Source of the DNA: Staphylococcus lloydii
GTDB taxonomy: Bacteria; Bacillota; Bacilli; Staphylococcales; Staphylococcaceae
Direction: 5' to 3'
Length of the DNA stretch: 64,000 nt
Assembly (NCBI RefSeq): GCF_015775975.1
Contig: NZ_CP064056.1
Location: forward strand, 992,001 to 1,056,000
Part shown: piece by piece, positions 39,912-48,888 of the stretch
Position numbering within the stretch: position 1 is the stretch's first letter
How the letters are laid out: each line of letters begins with the position of its first letter
Translations under genes and position numbers: made by a program
The notes under the pieces: model-generated
Database searches by the model: none
What the model was told of the DNA's origin: nothing
Seen by the model: only the letters and a program-made list of their open reading frames with translations

Positions 39912-41036
39912 ATGGATATTAAGCAATTAAAACAAGATGTTATTACATACGCACATTCGATTGGTATAGATAGTATAGGTTTTACAACTGCAGATCCATT
40001 TGATGAATTGAAACAAAAACTTATAGATTATCATGAAAAAGGTTATGCTTCTGGATTTGAAGAATCAGATATTTCTTTGCGTACTGAACCTAAGCTTTCA
40101 TTGCCTACAGCTAGATCCATAATAGCTATCGCAGTAGGATATCCTAATAAATTAAAAGGTGCTCCTAAAAGCGTAAAAGGTGATAGAAGAGGCATGTTTG
40201 CGCGTGCTTCGTGGGGACAAGATTATCATACGATAATGAGAAATAGACTAGATAAATTAGCTGAGTATTTAAAAACAAGAGTGCCTGACATCGAAGTACA
40301 ATCAATGGTTGATACAGGTGTGTTATCTGACCGTGCCGTAGCTGAACGCGCTGGGCTTGGTTTTGCGGGAAGAAACGGTTTTGTTATTAATCCTGATTTA
40401 GGTACTTGGACCTATTTAGGTGAAATGCTAGTTAGCGTGCCATTTGAACCTGATGATCCACTTATGGACAGTTGTGGCGATTGTACTATTTGTGTGGATA
40501 GATGTCCCACAGGTGCATTAGTAGGCGACGGACAGCTAAATAGCCAAAAATGTATTAGTTTCTTAACCCAAACTAAAGGATATATGAAAGACGAATATCG
40601 ATATAAAATTGGCAATAGACTATATGGTTGCGACACTTGTCAACAAGTTTGTCCTAAAAATAAAGGGATTAATACGCAACATGACGATATCGTGCTAGAA
40701 CCTGAAATCCTAAAACCAAGGTTAGTACCATTACTAAAAATGAGTAATAAAGAATTTAAAAATACTTATGGTCATCTAGCAGGAGCTTGGAGAGGTAAAA
40801 AGCCAATCCAAAGAAATGCAATTTTAGCTTTAGCACATTTTAAAGAAACTACAGCTATACCTGATTTGAAAGACGTTGCGCTAAACGACCCTAGACCAAT
40901 GATTAGAGGTACGGCTTATTGGGCGATTGGTCAGATATTGGGTGAGGAAGCAACTGAATTTATAAATGAACATTATACTTCTGAAATTGAAGAAGTACAA
41001 CAAGAAATGATTAAAGGATTAGAACAGGAGAGTTAA
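39912..41036 (+). CDS. queG: Epoxyqueuosine reductase QueG
   Basis: Catalyses the last step of queuosine formation in tRNA, reducing epoxyqueuosine with a cobalamin and two [4Fe-4S] clusters. It has 374 residues. The N-terminal cobalamin domain contains MVDTGVLSDRAVAERAGLGF with the catalytic Asp. The ferredoxin-like cysteines are in DSCGDCTICVDRCPTGAL and GCDTCQQVCPKN. The C-terminal HEAT-like repeats (from about 300) bind tRNA. TGGAGTGAG precedes the ATG. trmL starts five bases after the stop, so two tRNA-modification genes are paired. Confidence 0.95.
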   Translation: MDIKQLKQDVITYAHSIGIDSIGFTTADPFDELKQKLIDYHEKGYASGFEESDISLRTEPKLSLPTARSIIAIAVGYPNKLKGAPKSVKGDRRGMFARASWGQDYHTIMRNRLDKLAEYLKTRVPDIEVQSMVDTGVLSDRAVAERAGLGFAGRNGFVINPDLGTWTYLGEMLVSVPFEPDDPLMDSCGDCTICVDRCPTGALVGDGQLNSQKCISFLTQTKGYMKDEYRYKIGNRLYGCDTCQQVCPKNKGINTQHDDIVLEPEILKPRLVPLLKMSNKEFKNTYGHLAGAWRGKKPIQRNAILALAHFKETTAIPDLKDVALNDPRPMIRGTAYWAIGQILGEEATEFINEHYTSEIEEVQQEMIKGLEQES

Positions 41037-41040
41037 CCTT

Positions 41041-41511
41041 ATGACGAATCACATCGTATTATTTCAACCTGAAATACCAGGTAATACAGGTAGTATTGCT
41101 AGAACTTGTGCTGGCACATACACACATTTACACTTAATAAAACCTTTAGGCTTTAGTACTGATGATAAAATGTTAAAACGTGCTGGCCTTGATTATTGGG
41201 ATAGTGTAAACATCACTTATCATGAAAGTATTGAAGCATTTTTTGAATCAACTGAAGGACATTATTACTTATTAACAAAATTTGGGAAAAAGACTTATTC
41301 CAATTTTGATTTTTCTAATAGTGCAGAAGAGCATTATTTTATTTTCGGACGTGAAACGACTGGCTTGCCTGATTGGGTAAAAGAAAAGTATCAAGATACT
41401 GCCTTAAGAATGCCAATGAATGACAACATCAGATCGTTAAACCTATCGAATACTGCATCGATTTTAATTTATGAAGCTTTAAGACAACAAGATTTTCCAA
41501 ACTTAACGTAA
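41041..41511 (+). CDS. trmL: tRNA (cytidine/uridine-34 2'-O)-methyltransferase TrmL
   Basis: SPOUT-fold methyltransferase of 156 residues that methylates the wobble ribose of tRNA-Leu. The motifs are IPGNTGSIARTCAG at the N-terminus, LFGRETTGLP-like IFGRETTGLPDWV, and the C-terminal knot MNDNIRSLNLSNTASILIYEAL, all intact. It is directly behind queG, with AGGAGAG from the queG end as ribosome site. Both modify position 34 of tRNAs. Length is normal. Confidence 0.95.
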   Translation: MTNHIVLFQPEIPGNTGSIARTCAGTYTHLHLIKPLGFSTDDKMLKRAGLDYWDSVNITYHESIEAFFESTEGHYYLLTKFGKKTYSNFDFSNSAEEHYFIFGRETTGLPDWVKEKYQDTALRMPMNDNIRSLNLSNTASILIYEALRQQDFPNLT

Positions 41512-41693
41512 TTGATGCAATTAAAATAGTGAAATGAAAGATAAAGACTTGTATAATGAAGCTATCTAGAATGATAAAATATACAATGATATTAATAATG
41601 GTATAAACATTGCGTTTATTAGCTTACAAACTAGGGTAGTAATATAGCAATGTAAATGTCTATATTTAATGGATAACAAGGAGTGTAAACACT

Positions 41694-42293
41694 ATGGCAA
41701 TGAACTTTAAAGTTTTAGAAAATGAAAATATCGTAGCAGAATATGTAGCTGATATTTTAAGAAAACAATTTAATAATAATCCAACAACTATTGCTGGGGT
41801 ACATCTTGCGAAAGATAACGCGCCTGTATTAGATGAATTAAAGAAAAATGTTGATACTCACGCTGTAGATTTCAGCCAAATTAATATTTTAGATTATGAT
41901 GAAAATAAATCATATTATGAAGCATTAGGCGTACCTGAAGGTCAAATTTATAATATTCCATTTAGTGAAGATACAGAGTCATTTATAGGTGATAAAATCA
42001 AAACTAAAGAGAATAAAGGTAAATTAATTTTACAAGTAGGTTCAATCGATAGCTCTGGTAATTTAGACGTTAGTATTCGCCAAGGATTATTAAATGCGCG
42101 TGAAGTATTTTTAGTCGTTACGGGTAGCGATAAAAAAGAAGCTGTGCATAAACTATATGAAGAAAACGGTAAAACAAGTTATGAACCAGCTGATTTAAAA
42201 GCGCATAGAATGGTTAATGTTATCTTAGATGAAGCTGCTGCTGAAGGTTTACCTGAAGACGTACGTCATTATTTCACAGCAAAATTTGCATAA
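41694..42293 (+). CDS. NagB/6-phosphogluconolactonase-like protein
   Basis: Soluble protein of 199 residues resembling a shortened glucosamine-6-phosphate isomerase/6-phosphogluconolactonase (NagB/RpiA fold). The best stretches are LQVGSIDSSGNLDVSIRQGLLNAREVFLVVTGSDKKEAVHKL and LKAHRMVNVILDEAAA, quoted as separate blocks below twenty residues each when compared: VSIRQGLLNAREVFLVVTG and LKAHRMVNVILDEAAAEGL. The catalytic residues of true NagB are not clearly conserved, so enzymatic activity is uncertain. AAGGAG precedes the ATG; a second ATG two codons on is possible. Confidence 0.65.
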   Translation: MAMNFKVLENENIVAEYVADILRKQFNNNPTTIAGVHLAKDNAPVLDELKKNVDTHAVDFSQINILDYDENKSYYEALGVPEGQIYNIPFSEDTESFIGDKIKTKENKGKLILQVGSIDSSGNLDVSIRQGLLNAREVFLVVTGSDKKEAVHKLYEENGKTSYEPADLKAHRMVNVILDEAAAEGLPEDVRHYFTAKFA

Positions 42294-42330
42294 ATTAGCG
42301 CAATGAGTTAGTTATGAGAGGTGAATTATA

Positions 42331-42510
42331 ATGACTCATGAAAATAAACATCAACGACATGAAGATGAGGAAAACATCGAAAATGAAATGGTTGATGATT
42401 ACTCAGATATAGTCGAATTAGGCAAAGAAATGGAACAAATTTCTGAAGAAAACGATGAAGATAAACTTAATAAAACGCATGATTCAGAAACGCGTTCCGA
42501 CCTAGACTAA
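42331..42510 (+). CDS. Very acidic small protein (59 residues)
   Basis: Hydrophilic protein with more than a third Asp and Glu (for example HEDEENIENEMVDDYSD and EEMEQ-like KEMEQISEENDEDK), no hydrophobic core and no cysteine. GAGAGGTGA lies upstream of the ATG and a strong terminator follows, 9 bases after the stop, so it reads as a real gene. Small acidic staphylococcal proteins of this kind include the SAS053 family annotated as a gyrase inhibitor; I cannot confirm that relation from the sequence alone. Confidence 0.7.
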   Translation: MTHENKHQRHEDEENIENEMVDDYSDIVELGKEMEQISEENDEDKLNKTHDSETRSDLD

Positions 42511-42518
42511 AGACGATT

Positions 42519-42553
42519 AACACTATTGATTACGTATCAATAGTGTTTTTTTA
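42519..42553 (+). terminator. Terminator after the acidic small protein gene
   Basis: Stem AACACTATTGAT / ATCAATAGTGTT, tetraloop, T-run. Confidence 0.92.
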
Positions 42554-42628
42554 TTAACAAAAGCAGTCATCATTTTGCTATGCATATGTTATGATTAAGA
42601 CATTATATTGGTTAAGGAGAAAATAAGA

Positions 42629-43045
42629 ATGATAGCAAAAAATTGGAAATACATAATGATCGCGGCTGTCGTTATTAATTTAATTTCAATCAAAGGTTTC
42701 CCAATGGCAATTGGAGCGATTTATTTACCTATTTTATTCAAAGTAATAAAAATGCAAATTAATTTATCTAAAGGGTTAGTAGATAATGTAAATCCAAAAA
42801 CATTTATTAAATCAAACCAAACGGGTGTGGTTATAAGTGTTATATGTTGTATCGTAATATCTGTGTTATTGATGAAACCATTAAATAATTTCTATAGTAA
42901 CTTAGATGGCATTTTAGGTGCATTAATAACAATTAGTCCTTTAACAATGATAATAGGGGCTATATTACTAATACTAACAGCTATTGGTGTTATTCAAGCC
43001 GCTAAAAATTTCTATGCTAATACTGCAATAACTGAGAACAATTAA
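42629..43045 (+). CDS. Small membrane protein, unknown
   Basis: Unrecognised protein of 138 residues with about four hydrophobic segments: IMIAAVVINLISIKGFPM, AIGAIYLPILFKV, GVVISVICCIVISVLLM and MIIGAILLILTAIGVIQ. The loops are short and basic. AAGGAGA is eight bases before the ATG at 42629; the in-frame TTG at 42608 lies upstream of that site. It is flanked by terminators, so it is monocistronic. No function can be proposed. Confidence 0.7.
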   Translation: MIAKNWKYIMIAAVVINLISIKGFPMAIGAIYLPILFKVIKMQINLSKGLVDNVNPKTFIKSNQTGVVISVICCIVISVLLMKPLNNFYSNLDGILGALITISPLTMIIGAILLILTAIGVIQAAKNFYANTAITENN

Positions 43046-43057
43046 ATAGAAGTAATT

Positions 43058-43110
43058 AACTAGAACAATTTTTCAAGATTATATTTTGACTAACTTGTTC
43101 TAGTTTTTTA
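43058..43110 (+). terminator. Terminator after the small membrane protein gene
   Basis: Stem AACTAGAACAA / TTGTTCTAGTT with a 27-base loop and T-run. Confidence 0.8.
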
Positions 43111-43159
43111 TTAGAATAAAATAATTTGACTCTTATTATGAAAACGCTATATTATGTGA

Positions 43160-43189
43160 TTGCCCGAGCAAATTAAATAATGATATACT
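43160..43189 (+). promoter_or_regulatory. fumC promoter
   Basis: TTGCCC and TATACT, spacer 18, with an extended -10 TGA before TATACT, 39 bases ahead of the start codon. Confidence 0.6.
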
Positions 43190-43228
43190 AAAGTTGAACA
43201 AAGATAATCACAGGGGGAGAGACACATT

Positions 43229-44614
43229 ATGTCAGTAAGAATTGAACATGATACATTTGGAGAAATAGAAGTACCAGCCGATAAATACTGGGGAGCTCAA
43301 ACTGAGCGTAGTAAAAGAAATTTCCCTGTCGGCAAAGAACGTATGCCTATCGAAGTTGTTTATGGTTTCGCTCAATTAAAAAGAGGTGCAGCACTAGCTA
43401 ACCATGAATTAGGCAAATTATCCGATGTTAGAAAAGATGCAATTGTGCATGCTTGTGATCGCATTTTAAATAAAGAGTTAGACGAGCATTTCCCATTAGT
43501 TGTTTGGCAAACAGGTAGTGGTACACAAAGTAACATGAACGTAAATGAAGTCGTAAGTTATGTAGCAAATCAATACTTAGAACAACAAAACGAAAAAGCA
43601 GATATTCATCCTAATGATGATGTAAACAAATCACAAAGCTCAAACGACACATTCCCTACAGCAATGCATGTTGCGCTTTATACTGAAATAGAAACTAAAC
43701 TAGAACCAGCACTAAAATCTTTAAGAGATACATTTAAAGATAAAGAACAACAATTCCAAGACATTATTAAAATTGGACGTACGCACTTACAAGATGCGAC
43801 ACCAATTAGACTAGGACAAGAAATTAGTGGTTGGAGATATATGTTAGATAAATGTGAAACGTTATTACATGAATCTAAAGCCCATATTTTAAACCTTGCT
43901 ATCGGTGGCACAGCTGTAGGTACAGGAATCAATGCACACCCTGAATTTGGTGATAAAGTAGCGAAATTTATTTCTGAAAATACTGGATATCCTTTCGTGT
44001 CATCAGAAAATAAATTCCATGCTTTAACTTCTCACGATGAAGTTGTGCAATTACATGGTACTTTAAAAGCATTGGCAGCTGATTTAACTAAGATTGCTAA
44101 CGACGTTAGATGGTTAGCATCTGGACCACGTGCTGGTTTAGCCGAAATCTCTATACCTGAGAATGAACCAGGATCATCAATTATGCCTGGTAAAGTGAAT
44201 CCAACGCAATGTGAAATGTTAACAATGGTTGGCGTTCAAGTTATGGGAAATGATGCAGCAGTAGGTATCGCAAGTTCACAAGGTAACTTCGAATTAAATG
44301 TTTATAAACCAGTGATTATGCATAATACGTTACAATCTATTTATTTATTAGCAGATGGTATGCAAACCTTTAATGATAATTGTGCAATAGGCATCGAACC
44401 TATCTCTGAAAACATTGATAATTATTTAAATCAATCATTAATGTTAGTAACGGCTTTAAATCCACATATTGGATATGAAAAAGCTGCACAAATTGCTAAA
44501 AAAGCACACAAAGAAGGATTAACATTAAAAGAATCTGCAATTCAATCAGGCCACGTAACTGAAGAACAATTTGAAGCGTGGATTAAACCAGAAGACATGG
44601 TAGACCCTAAATAA
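43229..44614 (+). CDS. fumC: Class II fumarate hydratase FumC
   Basis: Iron-independent fumarase of the TCA cycle, interconverting fumarate and malate as a homotetramer. It has 461 residues. Conserved active-site regions are [39 protein letters not shown] and the superfamily signature [16 protein letters not shown], whose flexible loop carries the catalytic Ser. AGGGGGAG lies upstream of the ATG. It is monocistronic, with a promoter ahead and a strong terminator behind. Confidence 0.97.
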   Translation: MSVRIEHDTFGEIEVPADKYWGAQTERSKRNFPVGKERMPIEVVYGFAQLKRGAALANHELGKLSDVRKDAIVHACDRILNKELDEHFPLVVWQTGSGTQSNMNVNEVVSYVANQYLEQQNEKADIHPNDDVNKSQSSNDTFPTAMHVALYTEIETKLEPALKSLRDTFKDKEQQFQDIIKIGRTHLQDATPIRLGQEISGWRYMLDKCETLLHESKAHILNLAIGGTAVGTGINAHPEFGDKVAKFISENTGYPFVSSENKFHALTSHDEVVQLHGTLKALAADLTKIANDVRWLASGPRAGLAEISIPENEPGSSIMPGKVNPTQCEMLTMVGVQVMGNDAAVGIASSQGNFELNVYKPVIMHNTLQSIYLLADGMQTFNDNCAIGIEPISENIDNYLNQSLMLVTALNPHIGYEKAAQIAKKAHKEGLTLKESAIQSGHVTEEQFEAWIKPEDMVDPK

Positions 44615-44631
44615 CATAAATTTAAGTAATA

Positions 44632-44668
44632 AAAAACGTTATCGCGATTATGCGGTAACGTTTTTTTA
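44632..44668 (+). terminator. Bidirectional terminator
   Basis: Stem ACGTTATCGC / GCGGTAACGT with A- and T-runs, between fumC and the convergent pseudouridine synthase gene. The stem is related to those at 3610 and 50746. Confidence 0.9.
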
Positions 44669-44672
44669 AATA

Positions 44673-45497
44673 TTATTTGTCATCTAATGATACAGAAATA
44701 TGTTCTTGGGTAAGTGGATGCGTAAATTCGATTTGGTGACTGTTTAGTTTCAATTGACGTAAAGTAGAATTTCCATACAGTGGGTCGCCTATAACTGGAT
44801 GTCCAATTTCTGCTAAATGCACTCGGATTTGATGTGTACGTCCTGTATCTAATTTTAAATCTAATTCACACACATTTTCTTCTATCATTTCTGAATCGAT
44901 TATATGCGTAATCGCTCGTTGACCTGTAGTAGAAATTCTTCTACGGTTTGGATGGAATTTATCTTTGCCAATTGGCATATCAATAGTTTGAGGTTTGATA
45001 GGTAATAAACTATGAACATGAGCTTTATATATACGTTCTATTTTATTTTCTTCTAGCATTTTATCTAATATTTTTTTCATTATTGGATTTTTAGCTACGA
45101 TCAGTAAACCTACTGTTTCTTGGTCAAGTCGATGTATGGGTTCGACGTAATCACTATCAATAGTATAAATGACATGGTTCATTAATGTGTTGCTTTCTTT
45201 CAAGTCATTCGGGTGTGTTTTGACGCCTTTTGGTTTCATAATAACCGCAATATCATCATCTTCATAATAAATTTGTGCATATCTATAACTTGGTAGATAA
45301 TTACTTTTTTCATCTGGTGTTGGAATATAGACCGCATCTCCAGCATATACCTTAGTGGTAAACTTGCTAATTTCACCGTTTATTGAAATTTCCTTCGACA
45401 TATTCAATAAATGCAAATCTTTTTTTGGTAACGTTAATTCTTGAAAAATCTCTCGTAATGTTTTGCTATCATAGTTTTGTGGGATTGTAAATTTCAT
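44673..45497 (-). CDS. RluA family pseudouridine synthase
   Basis: Isomerises uridine to pseudouridine in rRNA or tRNA. It has 274 residues. An S4-like N-terminal RNA-binding part (about 1-65) precedes the catalytic domain, whose signature is HRLDQETVGLLIVAK with the catalytic Asp. LDLKLDTGRTHQIRVHLAEI and HPVIGDPLYG follow. The ATG at 45497 has GAGGAGG seven bases upstream; a longer in-frame start at 45527 would ignore this site. The RNA target cannot be told from sequence. Confidence 0.9.
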   Translation of the reverse strand: MKFTIPQNYDSKTLREIFQELTLPKKDLHLLNMSKEISINGEISKFTTKVYAGDAVYIPTPDEKSNYLPSYRYAQIYYEDDDIAVIMKPKGVKTHPNDLKESNTLMNHVIYTIDSDYVEPIHRLDQETVGLLIVAKNPIMKKILDKMLEENKIERIYKAHVHSLLPIKPQTIDMPIGKDKFHPNRRRISTTGQRAITHIIDSEMIEENVCELDLKLDTGRTHQIRVHLAEIGHPVIGDPLYGNSTLRQLKLNSHQIEFTHPLTQEHISVSLDDK

Positions 45498-45612
45498 AAT
45501 TTCCTCCTCAATATTCTTTATTATCATACCATATTCATATCGTTTAAAAAATTAACTTTAAGAAATATATAAGAAAGTTAACGGACTATTTTCAATCACA
45601 AAATTAACAATG

Positions 45613-45618
45613 TATAAT
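45613..45618 (+). promoter_or_regulatory. Probable -10 box of airSR
   Basis: A perfect TATAAT preceded by TG, 39 bases before the start codon. No good -35 was found (best is TTTTCA, spacer 18). Confidence 0.5.
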
Positions 45619-45657
45619 ATAAATTAATTGAAAAGTGTTCGAGACTGGGGCGGTAAA

Positions 45658-46767
45658 ATGGAAAAACCAACGCGTTTAGCATTGCTAAAAGAAATAGCAG
45701 AGTTTTTAAATGAAGAGACAGAAACATATGATATGATGCAAGGCGCACTTAAATTTTTAATTAATGGTAGTGATTTTAGTACAGGTTGGATATTTTTTAT
45801 TGATGATGAAGGTAATCACGAACTTGTTTCTGATACCAATCTTCCAGGCGCTTTGACTAAAAATAATTGCCAGTATATGCAAGAAGGTACATGTTGGTGT
45901 GTACAAGCATATAATAACGAAAAATTAACGAAGGCTTCTAATATAATTAATTGTTCACGTATTAATTTAGCTACAAAGGAACATTACGAAGAAACAGATG
46001 GCATCACACATCATGCTACAGTACCACTCAGATCAGGACAAGAGCAGTTTGGGCTGTTAAATGTTGCCACGCCTTATACAACAAGTTATAGTGAAGAAGA
46101 TTTAGAGTTATTAGAATCTGTGGCATTTCAAATAGGTTCTGCAATTAAACGTATTTTACTAACTGATCAAGAAAAGGAAGCGGCACGAATAAGTGAACGA
46201 AATAGATTAGCGCGTGATTTACATGATTCGGTTAATCAAATGTTATTTTCAGTAAAACTGACTGCGCATGCTGCCAAAGCAATGTCTAAAGAGGAAATGT
46301 CAAAAAATGCATTTCAGACTATTGAAGAAACGAGTCAGCAAGCTGTAAATGAAATGCGTGCGTTAATTTGGCAATTAAAACCGATAGGATTAGAACAAGG
46401 CTTAGTTAATGCATTAACGAGTTATTGTGAGATGCTACAATTAAATTTAAATGTCCAAGTCGAAGGCTTAATTAATGTACCAAGTTTAATCGAGGAAAAT
46501 GTATACCGTATTTTGCAAGAAGCAATTAATAATGTGAAAAAGCATGCAAATACAAATGAAATAGAGTTGACTTTACATCAACATGATCAATATTTAAATA
46601 TTGAAATTGCTGATTATGGTACAGGATTTAATATTCAACACAATTCTAACCAAGTGTCACATGGATTGAATAATATGAGACAACGAATAAAAATGATAAA
46701 CGGTAAAATTAATATTCAGTCTAGCTATGGGCACGGCACAAAAATAGCGTTAACTATTCCAATCTAA
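45658..46767 (+). CDS. airS: Redox/oxygen-sensing histidine kinase AirS
   Basis: Cytoplasmic NarL-class kinase (YhcS in older papers), 369 residues, with no membrane segment. The GAF-like N-terminal sensor contains Cys71, Cys79, Cys81 and Cys99, which in S. aureus AirS hold a [2Fe-2S] cluster responding to oxygen and oxidants. HisKA_3 follows (RNRLARDLHDSVNQ, phospho-acceptor His189), then the HATPase domain (QEAINNVKKHA, DYGTGFN). The ATG at 45658 follows GGGGCGG; a TTG at 45628 has no ribosome site. It is cotranscribed with airR. Confidence 0.93.
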   Translation: MEKPTRLALLKEIAEFLNEETETYDMMQGALKFLINGSDFSTGWIFFIDDEGNHELVSDTNLPGALTKNNCQYMQEGTCWCVQAYNNEKLTKASNIINCSRINLATKEHYEETDGITHHATVPLRSGQEQFGLLNVATPYTTSYSEEDLELLESVAFQIGSAIKRILLTDQEKEAARISERNRLARDLHDSVNQMLFSVKLTAHAAKAMSKEEMSKNAFQTIEETSQQAVNEMRALIWQLKPIGLEQGLVNALTSYCEMLQLNLNVQVEGLINVPSLIEENVYRILQEAINNVKKHANTNEIELTLHQHDQYLNIEIADYGTGFNIQHNSNQVSHGLNNMRQRIKMINGKINIQSSYGHGTKIALTIPI

Positions 46768-46790
46768 GATTGATTGAAAGGAAGATTAAA

Positions 46791-47414
46791 ATGCAGCGAA
46801 TCATACTTGTAGATGATCATCATATCGTTAGGCAAGGACTAGAATTTTTACTATCTACAGTAGAAAATTTAGAAGTTATCGAAGGATTTTCAGATGGTGA
46901 ATCATTTTTAAATTACATAGCTGAAAATGAATTACCTGATATTGTACTGTTGGATTTAGTTATGCCTAATATGAATGGTATTGAAATTACTGAAAAGTTA
47001 AAAACGACATATCCTCAAATTAAAATATTAGTGTTAACAAGTTATATTGATGATGAGCATGTAATTTCTGCTATCGATAAAGGTGCGGACGGATACGAAA
47101 TGAAAGATGTTGAGCCTGAGCAACTTATAGATTCCATTAATAGAGTTTTAAATGGAGAAAAAATTATTCATCCTCAAGCTCAAAACGTCATAGAAAGTGT
47201 TAATAAAAAGCCTCATATGACGAATAAATTATCTAAGAGGGAAATTGAAGTGTTGACGGAAATGGTTAAAGGTAAAACAAATAAAGAGATAGCAGCAACC
47301 TTATTTGTGTCAGAAAAAACTGTTAAAACACATGTCAGTCATATCTTTAATAAATTGCAAGTTACTGACCGAACTAAAGCTGCGATCTATGCAATGGAAA
47401 ATAAATTAATTTAA
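46791..47414 (+). CDS. airR: Response regulator AirR
   Basis: NarL/FixJ-type regulator of 207 residues, partner of AirS. The receiver domain has VDDHH at the N-terminus and phospho-acceptor Asp55 in IVLLDLVMPN. The LuxR-type helix-turn-helix is LSKREIEVLTEMVKGKTNKE with [17 protein letters not shown]. In S. aureus it influences cell-wall, nitrate and virulence genes. GAAAGGAAG lies upstream of the ATG at 46791; an earlier in-frame codon at 46770 is not supported. It is a close paralogue of VraR encoded in this same window. Confidence 0.93.
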   Translation: MQRIILVDDHHIVRQGLEFLLSTVENLEVIEGFSDGESFLNYIAENELPDIVLLDLVMPNMNGIEITEKLKTTYPQIKILVLTSYIDDEHVISAIDKGADGYEMKDVEPEQLIDSINRVLNGEKIIHPQAQNVIESVNKKPHMTNKLSKREIEVLTEMVKGKTNKEIAATLFVSEKTVKTHVSHIFNKLQVTDRTKAAIYAMENKLI

Positions 47415-47422
47415 ATTAACGT

Positions 47423-47458
47423 AACCATGGATTGATATTTTAATGCATGGTTTTTTTG
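47423..47458 (+). terminator. Terminator after airR
   Basis: Stem AACCATG / CATGGTT with a 16-base loop and seven T. Confidence 0.75.
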
Positions 47459-47531
47459 TTCTTTGTATATTTATTCTTCCAAAAATGTAAAATTACTATA
47501 TAATAAATAGTAATAACAAGGAGGGATGGAA

Positions 47532-48827
47532 ATGAAAACAAAGAATCTTAGTATTAAAATTGTTATTGCTCTTGTTTTAGGGATTACCGTGGGATCAATA
47601 TGTAATATTTATGCACATTCTAATTTTGTAACTAGTATTGATAAGTATGCATTTAACGTAGTGGGACAAATATTCTTAAATCTAATATTTATGTTAGTTG
47701 TACCTGTTGTATTTGTATCTATTGTCTTAGGAGTTGTAGGTGTAGGAGACCCAAAGTTACTTGGTGGCATAGGTGCAAAGACGCTTGCGTTCTTTTTATC
47801 AACAACTGCTATTGCTATATGTATAGGGATTGCATTAGCTTTAATATTTAAACCGGGTGCTGGACATTCAGACTTACTCAATAGTAAGGATGTAACAAAG
47901 TATCAGCAAACTTTAAATAAGCAAAATGAAGGTCAAGATTCTGCAGCTAAACAAACTTTTGATCAGACATTAATTAATTTGTTCCCTAAAAACCCATTAC
48001 AAGCTATGTCTGAAGGGAATATGTTACAAATCATTACCTTCGCAATTTTTATCGGTGTAGGTATTATAATGGTAGGGTCCAAAGCCCAAGTCGTTCATAG
48101 GTTCTTTGAACAATTTAATGAAGTACTCATGTACATTATTACTATGATTATGAATTTATTTGCACCAATTGGGACGTTTGGATTAGTTGCTCATGCCTTT
48201 ACTGGTGCTGGATTTGGTGCGATTAAACAGTTGGGATTATATTTCGTTCTCGTCTTAGCCGCACTAGTAATTCACTTCTTCATTGTTTATGGGACTGCAG
48301 TAAAAGTCTTAGGCAAACATAGTCCGTTAGCATTCTTTAAAGGATTTTTACCTGCTATAACACTTGGATTTAGTGCTTCGAGTTCAAATGCAGCGTTGCC
48401 TGTCTCTATGAACTGTACTAAGAAAATGGGGGTTAGACCAGAAATAGCTAGTTTTGTTCAACCATTAGGTGCCACAATAAACATGGACGGCACGGCAATA
48501 ATGCAAGGGGTTGCTACAATATTTATTGCACAAATTTCAGGCGCACATTTATCAATACTACAATTAATTACGGTTGTGGTTATTGCAGTGGTTGCTTCGA
48601 TTGGTACAGCAGGGGTGCCAGGTGTAGGACTGATCATGTTAGCAATGGTCTTAAATGCTGTTGGTTTAAATCCGGCTGCTATTGGTATCATACTTGGTAT
48701 AGATAGATTATTAGATATGACAAGAACTTCCGTGAACATTACTGGTGATGCCGCTTGTGCCTTAATTATTTCTAAAGCAGAAGATAAAAAAATTGAAAAT
48801 GCACAAGTTCAACATGCACATAGTTGA
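47532..48827 (+). CDS. Dicarboxylate/glutamate:cation symporter (DAACS family)
   Basis: Membrane transporter of 431 residues in the sodium/proton:dicarboxylate or glutamate symporter family (GltP/GltT/DctA). Eight helices and two hairpins are expected. The hairpin 1 serine motif is SASSSNAALPVS, and the substrate/cation motif in helix 7 is NMDGTAIMQG, followed by GTAGVPGVG and DRLLDMTRTSVNITGD. The ATG at 47532 is six bases after AAGGAGGG; the ATG at 47526 touches that site. Whether glutamate, aspartate or C4-dicarboxylates are carried is not clear. It is close to fumC and airSR but in its own unit. Confidence 0.92.
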   Translation: MKTKNLSIKIVIALVLGITVGSICNIYAHSNFVTSIDKYAFNVVGQIFLNLIFMLVVPVVFVSIVLGVVGVGDPKLLGGIGAKTLAFFLSTTAIAICIGIALALIFKPGAGHSDLLNSKDVTKYQQTLNKQNEGQDSAAKQTFDQTLINLFPKNPLQAMSEGNMLQIITFAIFIGVGIIMVGSKAQVVHRFFEQFNEVLMYIITMIMNLFAPIGTFGLVAHAFTGAGFGAIKQLGLYFVLVLAALVIHFFIVYGTAVKVLGKHSPLAFFKGFLPAITLGFSASSSNAALPVSMNCTKKMGVRPEIASFVQPLGATINMDGTAIMQGVATIFIAQISGAHLSILQLITVVVIAVVASIGTAGVPGVGLIMLAMVLNAVGLNPAAIGIILGIDRLLDMTRTSVNITGDAACALIISKAEDKKIENAQVQHAHS

Positions 48828-48845
48828 TTGAATATACTGAAAAAT

Positions 48846-48880
48846 AAAAGCCTAACATTTTTACTGTTAGGCTTTTTCAT
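48846..48880 (+). terminator. Bidirectional terminator
   Basis: Stem AAAGCCTAACA / TGTTAGGCTTT between the symporter gene and the convergent purU, with A- and T-runs. Confidence 0.92.
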
Positions 48881-48888
48881 ATCTCGTT

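Noticed and set aside
45628..45657. N-terminal extension of AirS from TTG 45628
   Set aside because: No ribosome site, and the ATG at 45658 has one and gives a length close to that of S. aureus AirS.
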